Below are positions 1-7,674 of a stretch of 14,450 nt of DNA, one piece after another. A model generated the notes under the pieces. It worked only from the letters and a program-made list of their open reading frames with translations, did no database searches and was not told where the DNA came from. The DNA comes from an uncultured Jannaschia sp. (GTDB lineage: Bacteria > Pseudomonadota > Alphaproteobacteria > Rhodobacterales > Rhodobacteraceae): the NCBI GenBank assembly GCA_937916365.1, contig CALFSY010000231.1, positions 1-14,450 on the forward strand. Reading direction: 5' to 3'. The translations under genes were made by a program, and so were the position numbers. Positions within the stretch are counted from its first letter, which is position 1; each line of letters begins with the position of its first letter.

Positions 1-615
1 ACCATCAACTTTAGTAAAACTATCCTCTGATTTACTTGATACAAGCTCATACGGTATTTTTATATCTTTAGGATTAAATATAAAGTTTTTAGATTTTACA
101 TAGCGAAATATAATATCGTGTTTATTTGGAAAATCTTTTCTTGGGCGCCCCCCTTGAGTATAGCACCAAACGATTTCATTGCGAAAGTTTTGCTTTCCAA
201 ACACCGCATCCATCAGTTCTTTCAAATAATGGCTGGCCGTTGGGTCACAATGCAAATAGATGCTGCCGGTGTCTTTCAGCACGCGGCGCATTTCCAACAA
301 TCGCACGGCCATGAAACATAAAAACGCGCCCATATCATCGCCATAGGCGTTGCGGCTGCCCTCCACCACATTCAGGACTTTGGGAAAATCATCGGCCAGT
401 TTATCCAGCCAGTCGGGGTGCACGTCATCCTCCCACGACCAGCGGTCCTGAAACGACGCGCCAGAGGCCAAACTATCGGGCGTGGCGTGGAAATCGCGGC
501 CCTTGTTAAACGGCGGGTCGGTGGCGATCAGATCGACACTGTTTGAATTCATCGCGCGCAAAAAATCCAGATTATCGCCATGGAACAGCGTGCGGTTTTG
601 CCAATTTGTGGTCAT
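1..615 (-). CDS. Site-specific DNA methyltransferase (N6-adenine/N4-cytosine type), partial
   Basis: The first 205 residues are present; the C-terminus lies beyond position 1. Such enzymes transfer a methyl group from S-adenosylmethionine to adenine N6 or cytosine N4. I see the catalytic motif IV as TDPPF at residues 32-36, preceded by an N-terminal LFHGDNLDFL segment. GSIYLHCDPTASHYLK (117-132) is followed by NEIVW (146-150) and a GGRPRKDFPNKHD segment, all typical of the PF01555 family. The order, with DPPF first and no SAM-binding FxGxG yet, suggests a beta-class layout whose FxGxG lies outside the window. The ATG at 615 is the first good start; its Shine-Dalgarno is weak. It follows cobT by 59 bases on the same strand. 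Positions 1-140 are only about 25% GC (35 of 140 by my count), beginning where a target-recognition region would be expected. No restriction gene is visible, so orphan versus restriction-modification status is open. Confidence 0.88.
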   Translation of the reverse strand, partial: MTTNWQNRTLFHGDNLDFLRAMNSNSVDLIATDPPFNKGRDFHATPDSLASGASFQDRWSWEDDVHPDWLDKLADDFPKVLNVVEGSRNAYGDDMGAFLCFMAVRLLEMRRVLKDTGSIYLHCDPTASHYLKELMDAVFGKQNFRNEIVWCYTQGGRPRKDFPNKHDIIFRYVKSKNFIFNPKDIKIPYELVSSKSEDSFTKVDG

Positions 616-674
616 GGTTTATATCGTTTCTTGCTCAAAATAATCGTTTGCCCCAACATTTGCCCACGGGCGCG

Positions 675-2555
675 TCAGCTTGCGCGTTTCATCCCCATGG
701 CCCGCGCCCGCATCCGTGGATCGGCATCAAACAACGCGGCCAGTTGTTCGGTCATGACGCCGGCCAACTGTTCGGCATCGGTAATGGTGACGGCGCGTTC
801 ATAATACCGCGTGACATCGTGGCCAATGCCAATGGCCAACAGTTCGACCCGGCGGCGTTTTTCGATCATCGCGATAACATTGCGCAGGTGTTTTTCCAAA
901 AAATTCGCGGAATTAACGCTGAGCGTTGAATCATCGACCGGCGCCCCGTCTGAGATCACCATAAGGATTTTCCGCGCCTCGGGCCGGTGTATCATGCGCC
1001 CATGCGCCCATTCCAACGCTTCGCCGTCAATGTTTTCTTTTAATAGGCCTTCTTTCATCATCAGGCCTAGGTTATTGCGCACCCGTCGCCACGGGGCATC
1101 GGCGGTTTTGTATACAATGTGGCGCACATCGTTCAAACGCCCAGGCGTTGGTTCGCGGCCCCTGCTTAACCACTCTTCGCGCGCGCGGCCCCCTTTCCAA
1201 GCGCGGGTGGTGAACCCTAAAATCTCTACCTTAACTCCACACCGTTCCAAGGTGCGGGCTAAAATATCGGCACATATTGCGGCAATCGAAATGGGCCGCC
1301 CGCGCATCGACCCTGAATTATCCAACAGCAACGTCACCACGGTGTCGCGGAATTGCGTGTCGCGTTCGACCTTAAAGCTAAGCGGTGTGGTGGGGTTTGC
1401 CACAACCCGTGCCAGGCGCCCGGCGTCCAAAATGCCCTCTTCGCGGTCAAACTCCCAAGTGCGGTTTTGTTGGGCCTGCAACCGCCGTTGTAATCTGTTG
1501 GCTAATCGGGATACCGCGCCTTTTAAGGGATCAAGGTGTTGGTCCAGATAGGCCCGCAGGCGATGTAATTCTGGGGGTTCGGCCAAATCTTCGGCATTGA
1601 TGATTTCATCGTGTGATGTGCTGAACACTGTATAGGTTGGATCGGCCTCGGAACCGGGGGTGGCGCGCGACGGATCAGGCGGTGCCTGACCATCGGGCAA
1701 CTCTTTTTGTTCGGTGTCGTCGATTTCACCGCCTTCGTCCATTTGAATTTGGGCTTGGGCGGCATCTGGTTGTGCATCTTGGGGGCGTTCGGGGTTTGCG
1801 TCGGCGTCTTCTTCGTTGTGGTCATCTTGGCCGGTTGAATCGGGTTGGTTGTCTTCGGCCTCTTCTTCACCATCTTCGATGTCGTCTTCGCCCGTTTGGT
1901 CGGGATCATCGCCCAACTGATCGCCGTAGCCTAGATCGTCGATAAGTTGTCGTGCCAGGCGGGCAAAGGCCGCCTGATCGGATAGCACGTTGTCCAAATC
2001 GGCCAGTGTATTGCGGCACCGTTTTTCGATAAAATCGCGCCATAAATCCATGATATTTTCAGCCTCGGGCGGCATGGGGCGGCCCGTTGCCAAATGGCGA
2101 ATAAGATACCCCGCGGCGATGGCCAATGGGGCGTCGGTTGCCTTTTGAATATCGCCGTATCCTTTGCGCTGGGCCTCATTCCCGATTTTTGCGTCGATGT
2201 TGCCGGCGGTGCCGGGCATATGGCGGGCGCCCATTGCCTCGCACCGCGCGGTTTCCATGGCCTCCATCAGATCACGGGCCATGGCGCCTTGGGGGGCATA
2301 GCGCACCGCCGTGCGCGGGTCGTGGTATTTGTGCCGCAGGGCCAGCGCATCGGCCGTGCCGCGCGCCAACAACACCTCGTCCTTGGTCATACGGCGGCTG
2401 ATTTGCGGCAAGCGCAGGGCATCGCCGTTCACCCCCGGGGGATCGGCGGTATAGCTGACGTCTAGATCGGGGTCGTCGGCCATCACGCGCGTGGCATGGG
2501 CCAGCGCCTTTTTGAATGGCTCGGTGGGGTTGTTGTTGGGGGACGATCGTTTCAT
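675..2555 (-). CDS. cobT: Cobaltochelatase subunit CobT
   Basis: CobT is a component of the ATP-dependent CobN-CobS-CobT cobaltochelatase, which inserts Co2+ into hydrogenobyrinic acid a,c-diamide in the aerobic cobalamin pathway (EC 6.6.1.2, cytosolic). The protein has 626 residues, the usual length. The N-terminal CobT domain (about 1-210) is followed by a very acidic linker (about 215-300, rich in D, E and Q). A C-terminal von Willebrand A domain has the metal-ion-dependent adhesion motif DNSGS at 412-416 and ISDGAP at 534-539. In Mg-chelatase-like machines this domain bridges the AAA+ ring (CobS) and the catalytic subunit. The start matches the family N-terminus (PFKKALAHATRVM close behind it), although no strong Shine-Dalgarno is visible. 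It lies 41 bases downstream of the secreted-protein gene and two genes downstream of cobS on the same strand, consistent with one operon. Confidence 0.97.
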   Translation of the reverse strand: MKRSSPNNNPTEPFKKALAHATRVMADDPDLDVSYTADPPGVNGDALRLPQISRRMTKDEVLLARGTADALALRHKYHDPRTAVRYAPQGAMARDLMEAMETARCEAMGARHMPGTAGNIDAKIGNEAQRKGYGDIQKATDAPLAIAAGYLIRHLATGRPMPPEAENIMDLWRDFIEKRCRNTLADLDNVLSDQAAFARLARQLIDDLGYGDQLGDDPDQTGEDDIEDGEEEAEDNQPDSTGQDDHNEEDADANPERPQDAQPDAAQAQIQMDEGGEIDDTEQKELPDGQAPPDPSRATPGSEADPTYTVFSTSHDEIINAEDLAEPPELHRLRAYLDQHLDPLKGAVSRLANRLQRRLQAQQNRTWEFDREEGILDAGRLARVVANPTTPLSFKVERDTQFRDTVVTLLLDNSGSMRGRPISIAAICADILARTLERCGVKVEILGFTTRAWKGGRAREEWLSRGREPTPGRLNDVRHIVYKTADAPWRRVRNNLGLMMKEGLLKENIDGEALEWAHGRMIHRPEARKILMVISDGAPVDDSTLSVNSANFLEKHLRNVIAMIEKRRRVELLAIGIGHDVTRYYERAVTITDAEQLAGVMTEQLAALFDADPRMRARAMGMKRAS

Positions 2556-2596
2556 GCGGACATTGTGGCCTTTGTGGGGATATTTGATAGAACGTT

Positions 2597-3274
2597 TTAG
2601 CGTGCCCTTACCGGTTCGTTCTCCATCGCGGCGAGCCCGGCATTACAAGGCGCTGGAAACAGGGCATTTTCCCCTAAATGCGCTATGTCTAAATTCATTG
2701 GCTCTATACGCCCCGTATCGGACAGTGTGACGATTTCCTGTTCTGTTTCTGGATCAATCGTTGTTGCATTTACGACATAATCCCCGGTTCGCAGATTAAC
2801 ATCACAGTCCATGTTGCCTCCCATGATACGATCATAGGTTGAATAGGTGAATCCCGCCAAAACAAACCGCCCGTCACGATAGGCAATCGTATAGGTTTGT
2901 GTCCAAGGGCGGCGACCAAGCCCAATTTGTTGCGATGTGAGGAGGAGCGAATTATGCTGCGTGGTCTGCAAGGTTGGCGCCATACCCCACATGGCACCAT
3001 TAAACACAATATTACGGGCAATCAAAAGTGGTTCAGAGGGTGGTTGTGTTCGCCGGTCGCGCAATATTACCAAATCGGCACGATCAGGTTCGGTTTGGCT
3101 TGCCAACACCAACGTTTGTTCACAACCATTGCTGTCATTCACCATGTCGATGCACACGCTATCAATAATGCGCGGTAAGATTTCAGTTTCGGCGGTGGTT
3201 AAATCGTGGGCTTGTGCAGGTGGGGTGAAGGATAGGCTTATCAATCCCAGAAATAACACCAATAATCTAATCAT
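2597..3274 (-). CDS. Secreted protein of unknown function in the cobaltochelatase operon
   Basis: I do not recognise this 225-residue protein. It begins with a clear Sec signal peptide: a hydrophobic run at residues 3-16 and an AQA-H cleavage motif (after A22), so the mature protein should be periplasmic. There are no further membrane segments. The mature part has four cysteines (C41, C51, C157, C210), an even number that could form two disulfides. A stretch near 137-170 (RFVLAGFTYSTYDR, then DCDVNLRTGDYVVN) has the beta-rich look of small periplasmic domains found in several uncharacterised proteobacterial proteins; this is an impression, not a family assignment. A GGTGGA sequence precedes the ATG at suitable spacing. 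The gene sits between cobS (35-base gap) and cobT (41-base gap) on the same strand, so it is very probably co-transcribed with two cytosolic chelatase subunits although it is exported. No enzymatic motif was found. Confidence 0.8.
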   Translation of the reverse strand: MIRLLVLFLGLISLSFTPPAQAHDLTTAETEILPRIIDSVCIDMVNDSNGCEQTLVLASQTEPDRADLVILRDRRTQPPSEPLLIARNIVFNGAMWGMAPTLQTTQHNSLLLTSQQIGLGRRPWTQTYTIAYRDGRFVLAGFTYSTYDRIMGGNMDCDVNLRTGDYVVNATTIDPETEQEIVTLSDTGRIEPMNLDIAHLGENALFPAPCNAGLAAMENEPVRAR

Positions 3275-3309
3275 TCTATTCCACCATTGGTTGTGTTTAT
3301 ACTGTATTT

Positions 3310-4296
3310 TTAGGTGATGTTCATGCCCACCGCGCTTTCGGGTAATTCCTCATCAAAACAGCGTTGGTAAAATTCGGCCACGACAGGGCGTTCCAATTCG
3401 TCACATTTATTTAGGAACGATACACGAAACGCATAGCCTACGTTGCGAAAGATTTCGGCATTTTGCGCCCATGTGATCACTGTGCGCGGCGACATCACAG
3501 TGGATAATTCACCATTCATAAACGCCGTGCGTGTCAGGTCCGCCAGGGCGACCATCTGGCTAATGATTTGCCGCCCTGCATCGGTGTTATAGTGCGGCAC
3601 CTTGGCCAAAATGATGGCGACCTCTGCATCATGGGTCAGATAATTTAAGGTTGCAACCATGGACCAACGGTCCATCTGCGCTTGGTTGATTTGTTGCACA
3701 CCATGGTAAAGGCCCGTTGTATCGCCCAACCCCACGGTATTAGCCGTGGCAAATAACCGGAAATGTTGATTGGGTTCGATGATTTCGTTTTGATCCAGCA
3801 ATGTTAATTTTCCGTCGTGTTCCAAAACCCGTTGAATAACAAACATCACGTCCGCACGGCCTGCATCGTATTCGTCAAACACAATCGCCACAGGGTTGCG
3901 CACGGCCCAAGGCAGGATGCCTTCGTGAAATTCGGTGACTTGTTTTCCATCGCGCAGTTTGATTGCATCTTTCCCGATTAGGTCGATCCGGCTGATGTGA
4001 CTGTCGAGGTTTACGCGCACCGTAGGCCAATTCAACCGTGCGGCCACCTGTTCGATGTGGGTGGATTTGCCAGTGCCGTGATACCCTTGGATCATCACGC
4101 GGCGGTTGTGGGAAAATCCGGCTAGGATGGCCAGCGTTGTGTCAGGGTCGAATTTATACGTTGTGTCCATCGTCGGCACACGATCGGTTGGGGTGGCAAA
4201 CCCTGTTACCTTCATATCGCTGTCGATCCCAAAAACCTCACGCACGGAAACGTCTTTGGTGGGTATCATGTCCATGTTTGTGCTATGTTTCGTCAT
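3310..4296 (-). CDS. cobS: Cobaltochelatase AAA+ subunit CobS
   Basis: CobS is the AAA+ ATPase of the CobN-CobS-CobT cobaltochelatase (EC 6.6.1.2), which drives cobalt insertion into the corrin ring in the aerobic B12 pathway. With the start at 4296 the protein has 328 residues, matching the usual length near 327. Walker A is GYHGTGKST (71-79), Walker B is IVFDEYD (138-144), sensor-1 is ATAN (183-186), and the VREVFGID segment typical of the N-terminus follows at 18-25. An in-frame upstream ATG at 4350 would add 18 residues unlike the family and lacks a ribosome binding site, whereas the ATG at 4296 is preceded by GAGA at reasonable spacing. It is the first gene of a minus-strand group continuing to the secreted protein and cobT. 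I saw no conserved elements of a cobalamin riboswitch upstream. Confidence 0.97.
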   Translation of the reverse strand: MTKHSTNMDMIPTKDVSVREVFGIDSDMKVTGFATPTDRVPTMDTTYKFDPDTTLAILAGFSHNRRVMIQGYHGTGKSTHIEQVAARLNWPTVRVNLDSHISRIDLIGKDAIKLRDGKQVTEFHEGILPWAVRNPVAIVFDEYDAGRADVMFVIQRVLEHDGKLTLLDQNEIIEPNQHFRLFATANTVGLGDTTGLYHGVQQINQAQMDRWSMVATLNYLTHDAEVAIILAKVPHYNTDAGRQIISQMVALADLTRTAFMNGELSTVMSPRTVITWAQNAEIFRNVGYAFRVSFLNKCDELERPVVAEFYQRCFDEELPESAVGMNIT

Positions 4297-4428
4297 ATTA
4301 TTCTCAACGATTGTGGACTTGGGGGATCTTTGCCCATCCTCCTGCACCATATCGTAGGGCGGGGCAAGGGAAAGACCATGATGGGCCGTATCTGGTCTAG
4401 CGCCATATCAAGTTTAGGTTCCTACGCC

Positions 4429-4476
4429 AACGGCTGACGCATGCAAACACGGGCTTTCCCAAGGCAATGCGCCGTT
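4429..4476 (-). other. Candidate bulged stem-loop between the transglycosylase gene and cobS
   Basis: An inverted repeat can fold as follows: AACGGC (4429-4434) pairs with GCCGTT (4471-4476), GCAT (4439-4442) with ATGC (4467-4470), GC (4443-4444) with GC (4464-4465), and an inner GGG/CCC hairpin sits at 4451-4460 with a four-base loop. A four-base bulge separates the first two stems. On the minus strand it lies 57 bases past the transglycosylase stop and 133 bases before the cobS start. No T-run follows it in that direction, so it is not a standard intrinsic terminator; it may be a leader element, or chance pairing. Confidence 0.3.
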
Positions 4477-4507
4477 TGAGATTTGTTTGTGAACCTTTGA
4501 ACCGTCT

Positions 4508-4526
4508 AAATCGCGTTATGCGATTT
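4508..4526 (-). terminator. Short hairpin just past the transglycosylase stop codon
   Basis: AAATCGC (4508-4514) and GCGATTT (4520-4526) form a perfect 7-bp inverted repeat with a five-base loop, starting 6 bases beyond the stop codon of the minus-strand transglycosylase gene. Position suits a transcript end or 3' protective hairpin. There is no long T-run after it, so a strong intrinsic terminator is unlikely and read-through into cobS remains possible. Confidence 0.35.
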
Positions 4527-4532
4527 GGGTGG

Positions 4533-5708
4533 CTAAAGTTGACTCAGCAAAGCGGGCGTCGGCCACGCATCGGCGGGTAATCCCAGGCGTCGTTGTTCGG
4601 CGCGCACGGCGGCGCGTGTGCCTGCGCCCAGTATCCCATCAATCGCACCCACATTATATCCCCGTGCCTGTAATCTGCGCTGTAGATCACGCATTTGATC
4701 GGGGGATAACCCTGGATCAGGGCGGCGGGCATCAAAGATTGGCGCACCTTCTAGCCGCGTCGCAAAATAGGCAGCGGTTAACACGTAAGTAAAACTTTGA
4801 TTCCATTCAAACAGCACCCGAAAATTCGGATAAGCAAGGAAGGCCGGACCATTGCGCCCCTGTGGTAAAATGACCGAGGCCTGCGCGTTGCGCAGAGGAA
4901 GCGCGCCACCAGATCGGGCGCGAATGCCATCGGCCTCCCACGCGGAAACGCGGCGTGTTGTGTGAATGCCGGTTTGAAACCAATCAAGGGTATTTGGCAC
5001 TGTAACTTCCACAACCCAGGGTTCATTGGCCCGCCAGCCCAAGGCCGACAAAAGATTGGCCCCCGACATCAACGCATCAGGTGCAGATGTGCGTAAAGAA
5101 ACACGCCCATCGCCATCCCCATCAACGCCGTGGGCAATAATATCTGCGGGCAACATTTGGACCATTCCAATTTCACCGGCCCAGGCACCCACCGTGCCCG
5201 CGGGATCAAAATTGCCGCTTTCAAATAGGGTTAGTGCGGCAAAAACTTGTGGGCGAAAAATATGCGGACGGCGGCAATCATAGGCCAGTGTGACCAATGA
5301 ATCCAGCGTGTTATAATCCCCCTGAAATGAACCAAAATCGGTTTCAAAGGCCCAAAAGGCCAACAATATACCGCGGCTGACGCCATAACGCCGTTGGATG
5401 GCGTCAAAGACGGCGGATTGGCGGGCCGCGTTGCGCACGCCATTGTCAATGCGATTCTGGCTGATTAATTGACGGGCGAAATCCGTAAAGGGGCGCGCAA
5501 AAATACCTTGGCGGCGATCTGCGTCAATGGCGCGTTGATAATAATTCGCGTGGGAAAAAAACACATCTATGTTGGCTTGTGCATGGCCCCGCTGTATGGC
5601 CTCGGCCCGTAAACCTTGGACAAATTGCCCAAAATCCCCGCCGCATGTTTGCGCATTCGCGGATATGGCTGTTCCTAACAAGAAAGCAATCGCAAAGAAA
5701 TAACGCAT
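4533..5708 (-). CDS. Periplasmic lytic murein transglycosylase, MltB-type, with peptidoglycan-binding domain
   Basis: This enzyme cleaves the glycan strands of peptidoglycan at MurNAc-GlcNAc bonds, leaving 1,6-anhydro-MurNAc ends, in the periplasm. The 391-residue protein has a signal peptide (cleavage expected after residue 19, in SANA-Q) and no lipobox, so it should be soluble rather than a lipoprotein. The SLT_2/MltB-like domain spans about 24-325: the presumed catalytic glutamate is E122 in AFETDFG, followed by AGEIGMVQMLP (177-187) and a DGDGDGR loop (196-202). A C-terminal PG_binding_1 domain (about 334-391) contains LQRRLQARGYNVGAIDG. The open frame extends 89 codons further upstream into cobD, but the ATG at 5708 has an excellent GAGGGGGG ribosome binding site and starts the signal peptide, which decides the start. 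It follows cobD by 62 bases on the same strand; no link to cobalamin synthesis is known. Confidence 0.93.
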   Translation of the reverse strand: MRYFFAIAFLLGTAISANAQTCGGDFGQFVQGLRAEAIQRGHAQANIDVFFSHANYYQRAIDADRRQGIFARPFTDFARQLISQNRIDNGVRNAARQSAVFDAIQRRYGVSRGILLAFWAFETDFGSFQGDYNTLDSLVTLAYDCRRPHIFRPQVFAALTLFESGNFDPAGTVGAWAGEIGMVQMLPADIIAHGVDGDGDGRVSLRTSAPDALMSGANLLSALGWRANEPWVVEVTVPNTLDWFQTGIHTTRRVSAWEADGIRARSGGALPLRNAQASVILPQGRNGPAFLAYPNFRVLFEWNQSFTYVLTAAYFATRLEGAPIFDARRPDPGLSPDQMRDLQRRLQARGYNVGAIDGILGAGTRAAVRAEQRRLGLPADAWPTPALLSQL

Positions 5709-5770
5709 TAAACCCCCCTCGCGCCATGATTTCAAAGGTAGTTTAGCAATGCCACACACATCTGCGCAAG

Positions 5771-6691
5771 TCAGAGAACTGTGAGAAAAAAGATCCCCCC
5801 AACAACCGCGCCCCAAATGCGCCATATCGCTTCGACAGCGGCTTCGATATGAATGGCGGAAATATTTTTGGCTCCATCGGGGTTTAAGAATGGGTCGGTG
5901 GTCATGTTGCCGTGATAGGCGCGCGGCCCCGATAGGGCAACGCCAAGGATCCCGGCCATGGCGGCCTCGGGCCACCCGGCATTGGGGGAACGGTGGTGGC
6001 CTGCATCGGACCAGACCCTACGCCACCCGCCATGGCCGGGATGGGTCAGCGCACATAAAAGAGCGGTTACACGCGCAGGTAGCCAATTCAAAACATCGTC
6101 AAGCCGCGCGGCGGCCCACCCGAATTCGCGATAACGGGGCGTTCGATGCCCGATCATACTGTCTGCGGTATTTATAACCTTGTAAAATATAATGCCGGGC
6201 AATCCACCCACCAAAAACCATAGGGCAGGGGCAACCACCCCGTCCGACAGATTTTCGGCGGCGCTTTCAATGGCGGCGCGTGCAATGGCGGGTTCATCCA
6301 TCGCACCGGTCTCGCGGCCCACGATCTTGGCAACTGTTTCGCGCCCTTGATCCACTGAACCGCGCAGGGCGTCCGCCACCGCCAGGATATGTTGTGACAA
6401 ACTTTTCTGAGCCAGCAGGATTGCCGCCCCAAGGATTGACCAAAGCCAGCCAAGGGGCAGCAATTCAATAAGGCGCCCCAAAAAGATTGCTAAAAACGAT
6501 AAGGTCGCGATGAACAACGCACCCTTTAATCGACGCATCCGCCCCTGGTTAAACGTTTGATCGCCCCACGTAATCATCCGCCCCACCGCCACCACCGGAT
6601 GCGGTAGACGCCGCCACAGCCAACGCGGTTCACCCAACACTGCGTCGAGTAGAAGGGCGATGAACAAAAGCGGCGCATTCATCAAAATCAT
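5771..6691 (-). CDS. cobD: Adenosylcobinamide-phosphate synthase CobD/CbiB
   Basis: This inner-membrane enzyme attaches (R)-1-amino-2-propanol (or its phosphate) to adenosylcobyric acid to give adenosylcobinamide (phosphate), EC 6.3.1.10. The 306 residues show the family signature in order: LDAVLGEP (15-22), HPVVAVGRMI (31-40), ESAAENLSDGVVAP (142-155), NTADSMIGHR (174-183), FGWAAARLDDVLNWLPAR (190-207) and HRSPNAGWPEAAMAG (233-247). Hydrophobic segments near 58-75, 83-95, 152-170 and 290-305 fit a polytopic membrane protein. The ATG at 6691 overlaps the cobC stop codon as ATGA, implying translational coupling; a second in-frame ATG at 6682 is possible. In this alphaproteobacterial nomenclature the gene is cobD, equal to cbiB of Salmonella, and should not be confused with Salmonella CobD, whose role is taken here by CobC. 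Confidence 0.96.
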   Translation of the reverse strand: MILMNAPLLFIALLLDAVLGEPRWLWRRLPHPVVAVGRMITWGDQTFNQGRMRRLKGALFIATLSFLAIFLGRLIELLPLGWLWSILGAAILLAQKSLSQHILAVADALRGSVDQGRETVAKIVGRETGAMDEPAIARAAIESAAENLSDGVVAPALWFLVGGLPGIIFYKVINTADSMIGHRTPRYREFGWAAARLDDVLNWLPARVTALLCALTHPGHGGWRRVWSDAGHHRSPNAGWPEAAMAGILGVALSGPRAYHGNMTTDPFLNPDGAKNISAIHIEAAVEAIWRIWGAVVGGIFFLTVL

Positions 6692-7656
6692 TCGATTGCC
6701 CGTTGTAAACGTTGCCAGGCGGTTTCATCCCCCGGTAGGCCAAGGCGGATCCATTGCGTTGAATAGGGAAACGTGCGCGTCCATATCTTATGTTGCACAA
6801 ATCTGTCGCGCCACACGTTTGCATTTGGCACTTCGTAGGTTCGGAACAAAGACGTGCCACCAACCACGTGTGCGCCCACGTGGGCCATGAATGTGTCAAG
6901 CCGTGCCGCCGTTTCTGTTAATCGTGCGCGCGTGGCAGCGGCCCATGCGAAATTTGCCAACGCATCTGCGCCGATGGCCAACGCCGGGCCGGAAACCGCC
7001 CATGGCCCTAACATATCCCACAAACTAGGGGTATTAGGGGGGCCTAATAAGGTTTCCGCGCGCCCAATGGCAAAGCCCAGGCGTAGCCCGGCCATCCCCC
7101 AGAATTTACCAAAACTTTTCAACACGATCATCCCCGGTTCGACCGTGCGTGCGACATGGCTTATTTTGGGGTTTGTATCACAGAAACTTTCGTCGATCAC
7201 AGTCAGCCGTGCATCACACCGGCCATCCCACAAACGCCCATCAGGATTGTTTGGATGCACATAAATATGAATAGGCGCAGCGGGATCATCCGTCACACGG
7301 CGCCCAAAGGCATGAAACGCAGCCGCGTGTTCATTGTATGTTGGAGGGGGGATATAAACATCGCCTTTTGCCACCATTGGCATCAGCGCAATTATGGCCG
7401 AGGTTCCGGGCGCGGCAATGATGGTGGCCCCTTTGGGCACATCCCAAAAGGTGCGTGCAGCGGTCAAAAGCCGCTCCATCGCTGCCGTATCGGGCAGGGC
7501 CGCCCAAACATTAGGCCCAAGCTCCCCCACGGGATAGGCAATCGGATTGATACCGGTGGATAGATCCAGCCAATCATCTCTCACCCCACCATAATGCGCG
7601 ACAGCTGCATCAACCCCACCCCCATGGTCGCGTTGGGTATGTGCTAAGGGATTCAT
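6688..7656 (-). CDS. cobC: Threonine-phosphate decarboxylase CobC (PLP-dependent)
   Basis: CobC is a class I/II aminotransferase-fold enzyme that decarboxylates L-threonine O-3-phosphate to (R)-1-aminopropan-2-yl phosphate (EC 4.1.1.81), the side chain that CobD, encoded next, joins to the corrin. The 322-residue protein has the family N-terminus (RDHGGGVDAAVAHYGG at 9-24, LSTGINP at 32-38). HPNNPDG (134-140) and IDESF (154-158) follow, and the PLP-lysine motif SFGKFWGMAGLRLGF (181-195) makes K184 the likely Schiff-base residue. It is somewhat shorter than many homologues but shows no missing motif. Its stop overlaps the cobD start by 4 bases and its start lies 18 bases after the upstream reductase gene. 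In the alphaproteobacterial naming this is cobC, not the Salmonella phosphatase of the same name. Confidence 0.94.
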   Translation of the reverse strand: MNPLAHTQRDHGGGVDAAVAHYGGVRDDWLDLSTGINPIAYPVGELGPNVWAALPDTAAMERLLTAARTFWDVPKGATIIAAPGTSAIIALMPMVAKGDVYIPPPTYNEHAAAFHAFGRRVTDDPAAPIHIYVHPNNPDGRLWDGRCDARLTVIDESFCDTNPKISHVARTVEPGMIVLKSFGKFWGMAGLRLGFAIGRAETLLGPPNTPSLWDMLGPWAVSGPALAIGADALANFAWAAATRARLTETAARLDTFMAHVGAHVVGGTSLFRTYEVPNANVWRDRFVQHKIWTRTFPYSTQWIRLGLPGDETAWQRLQRAIE

Positions 7657-7674
7657 GACCTGGTGAAAGCGGTG

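Noticed and set aside
1..615. A complete restriction-modification or phage-defence system
   Set aside because: Only a partial methyltransferase is visible; no nuclease, helicase, specificity or integrase gene is in the window, so a system cannot be claimed.
811..1551. A 246-codon open frame on the plus strand opposite cobT
   Set aside because: It is a shadow of the highly conserved cobT reading frame, with no ribosome binding site or recognisable protein character. Other antisense frames over cobT, such as 1637-1945 and 2094-2465, are rejected for the same reason.
4297..4532. Cobalamin riboswitch upstream of cobS
   Set aside because: I looked for the conserved B12-box type core on the minus strand and found none, although other structure is present.
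5709..5975. N-terminal extension of the transglycosylase by 89 codons into cobD
   Set aside because: The extension overlaps the cobD coding region, has no family resemblance, and would bury the signal peptide. The ATG at 5708 has a very strong ribosome binding site.
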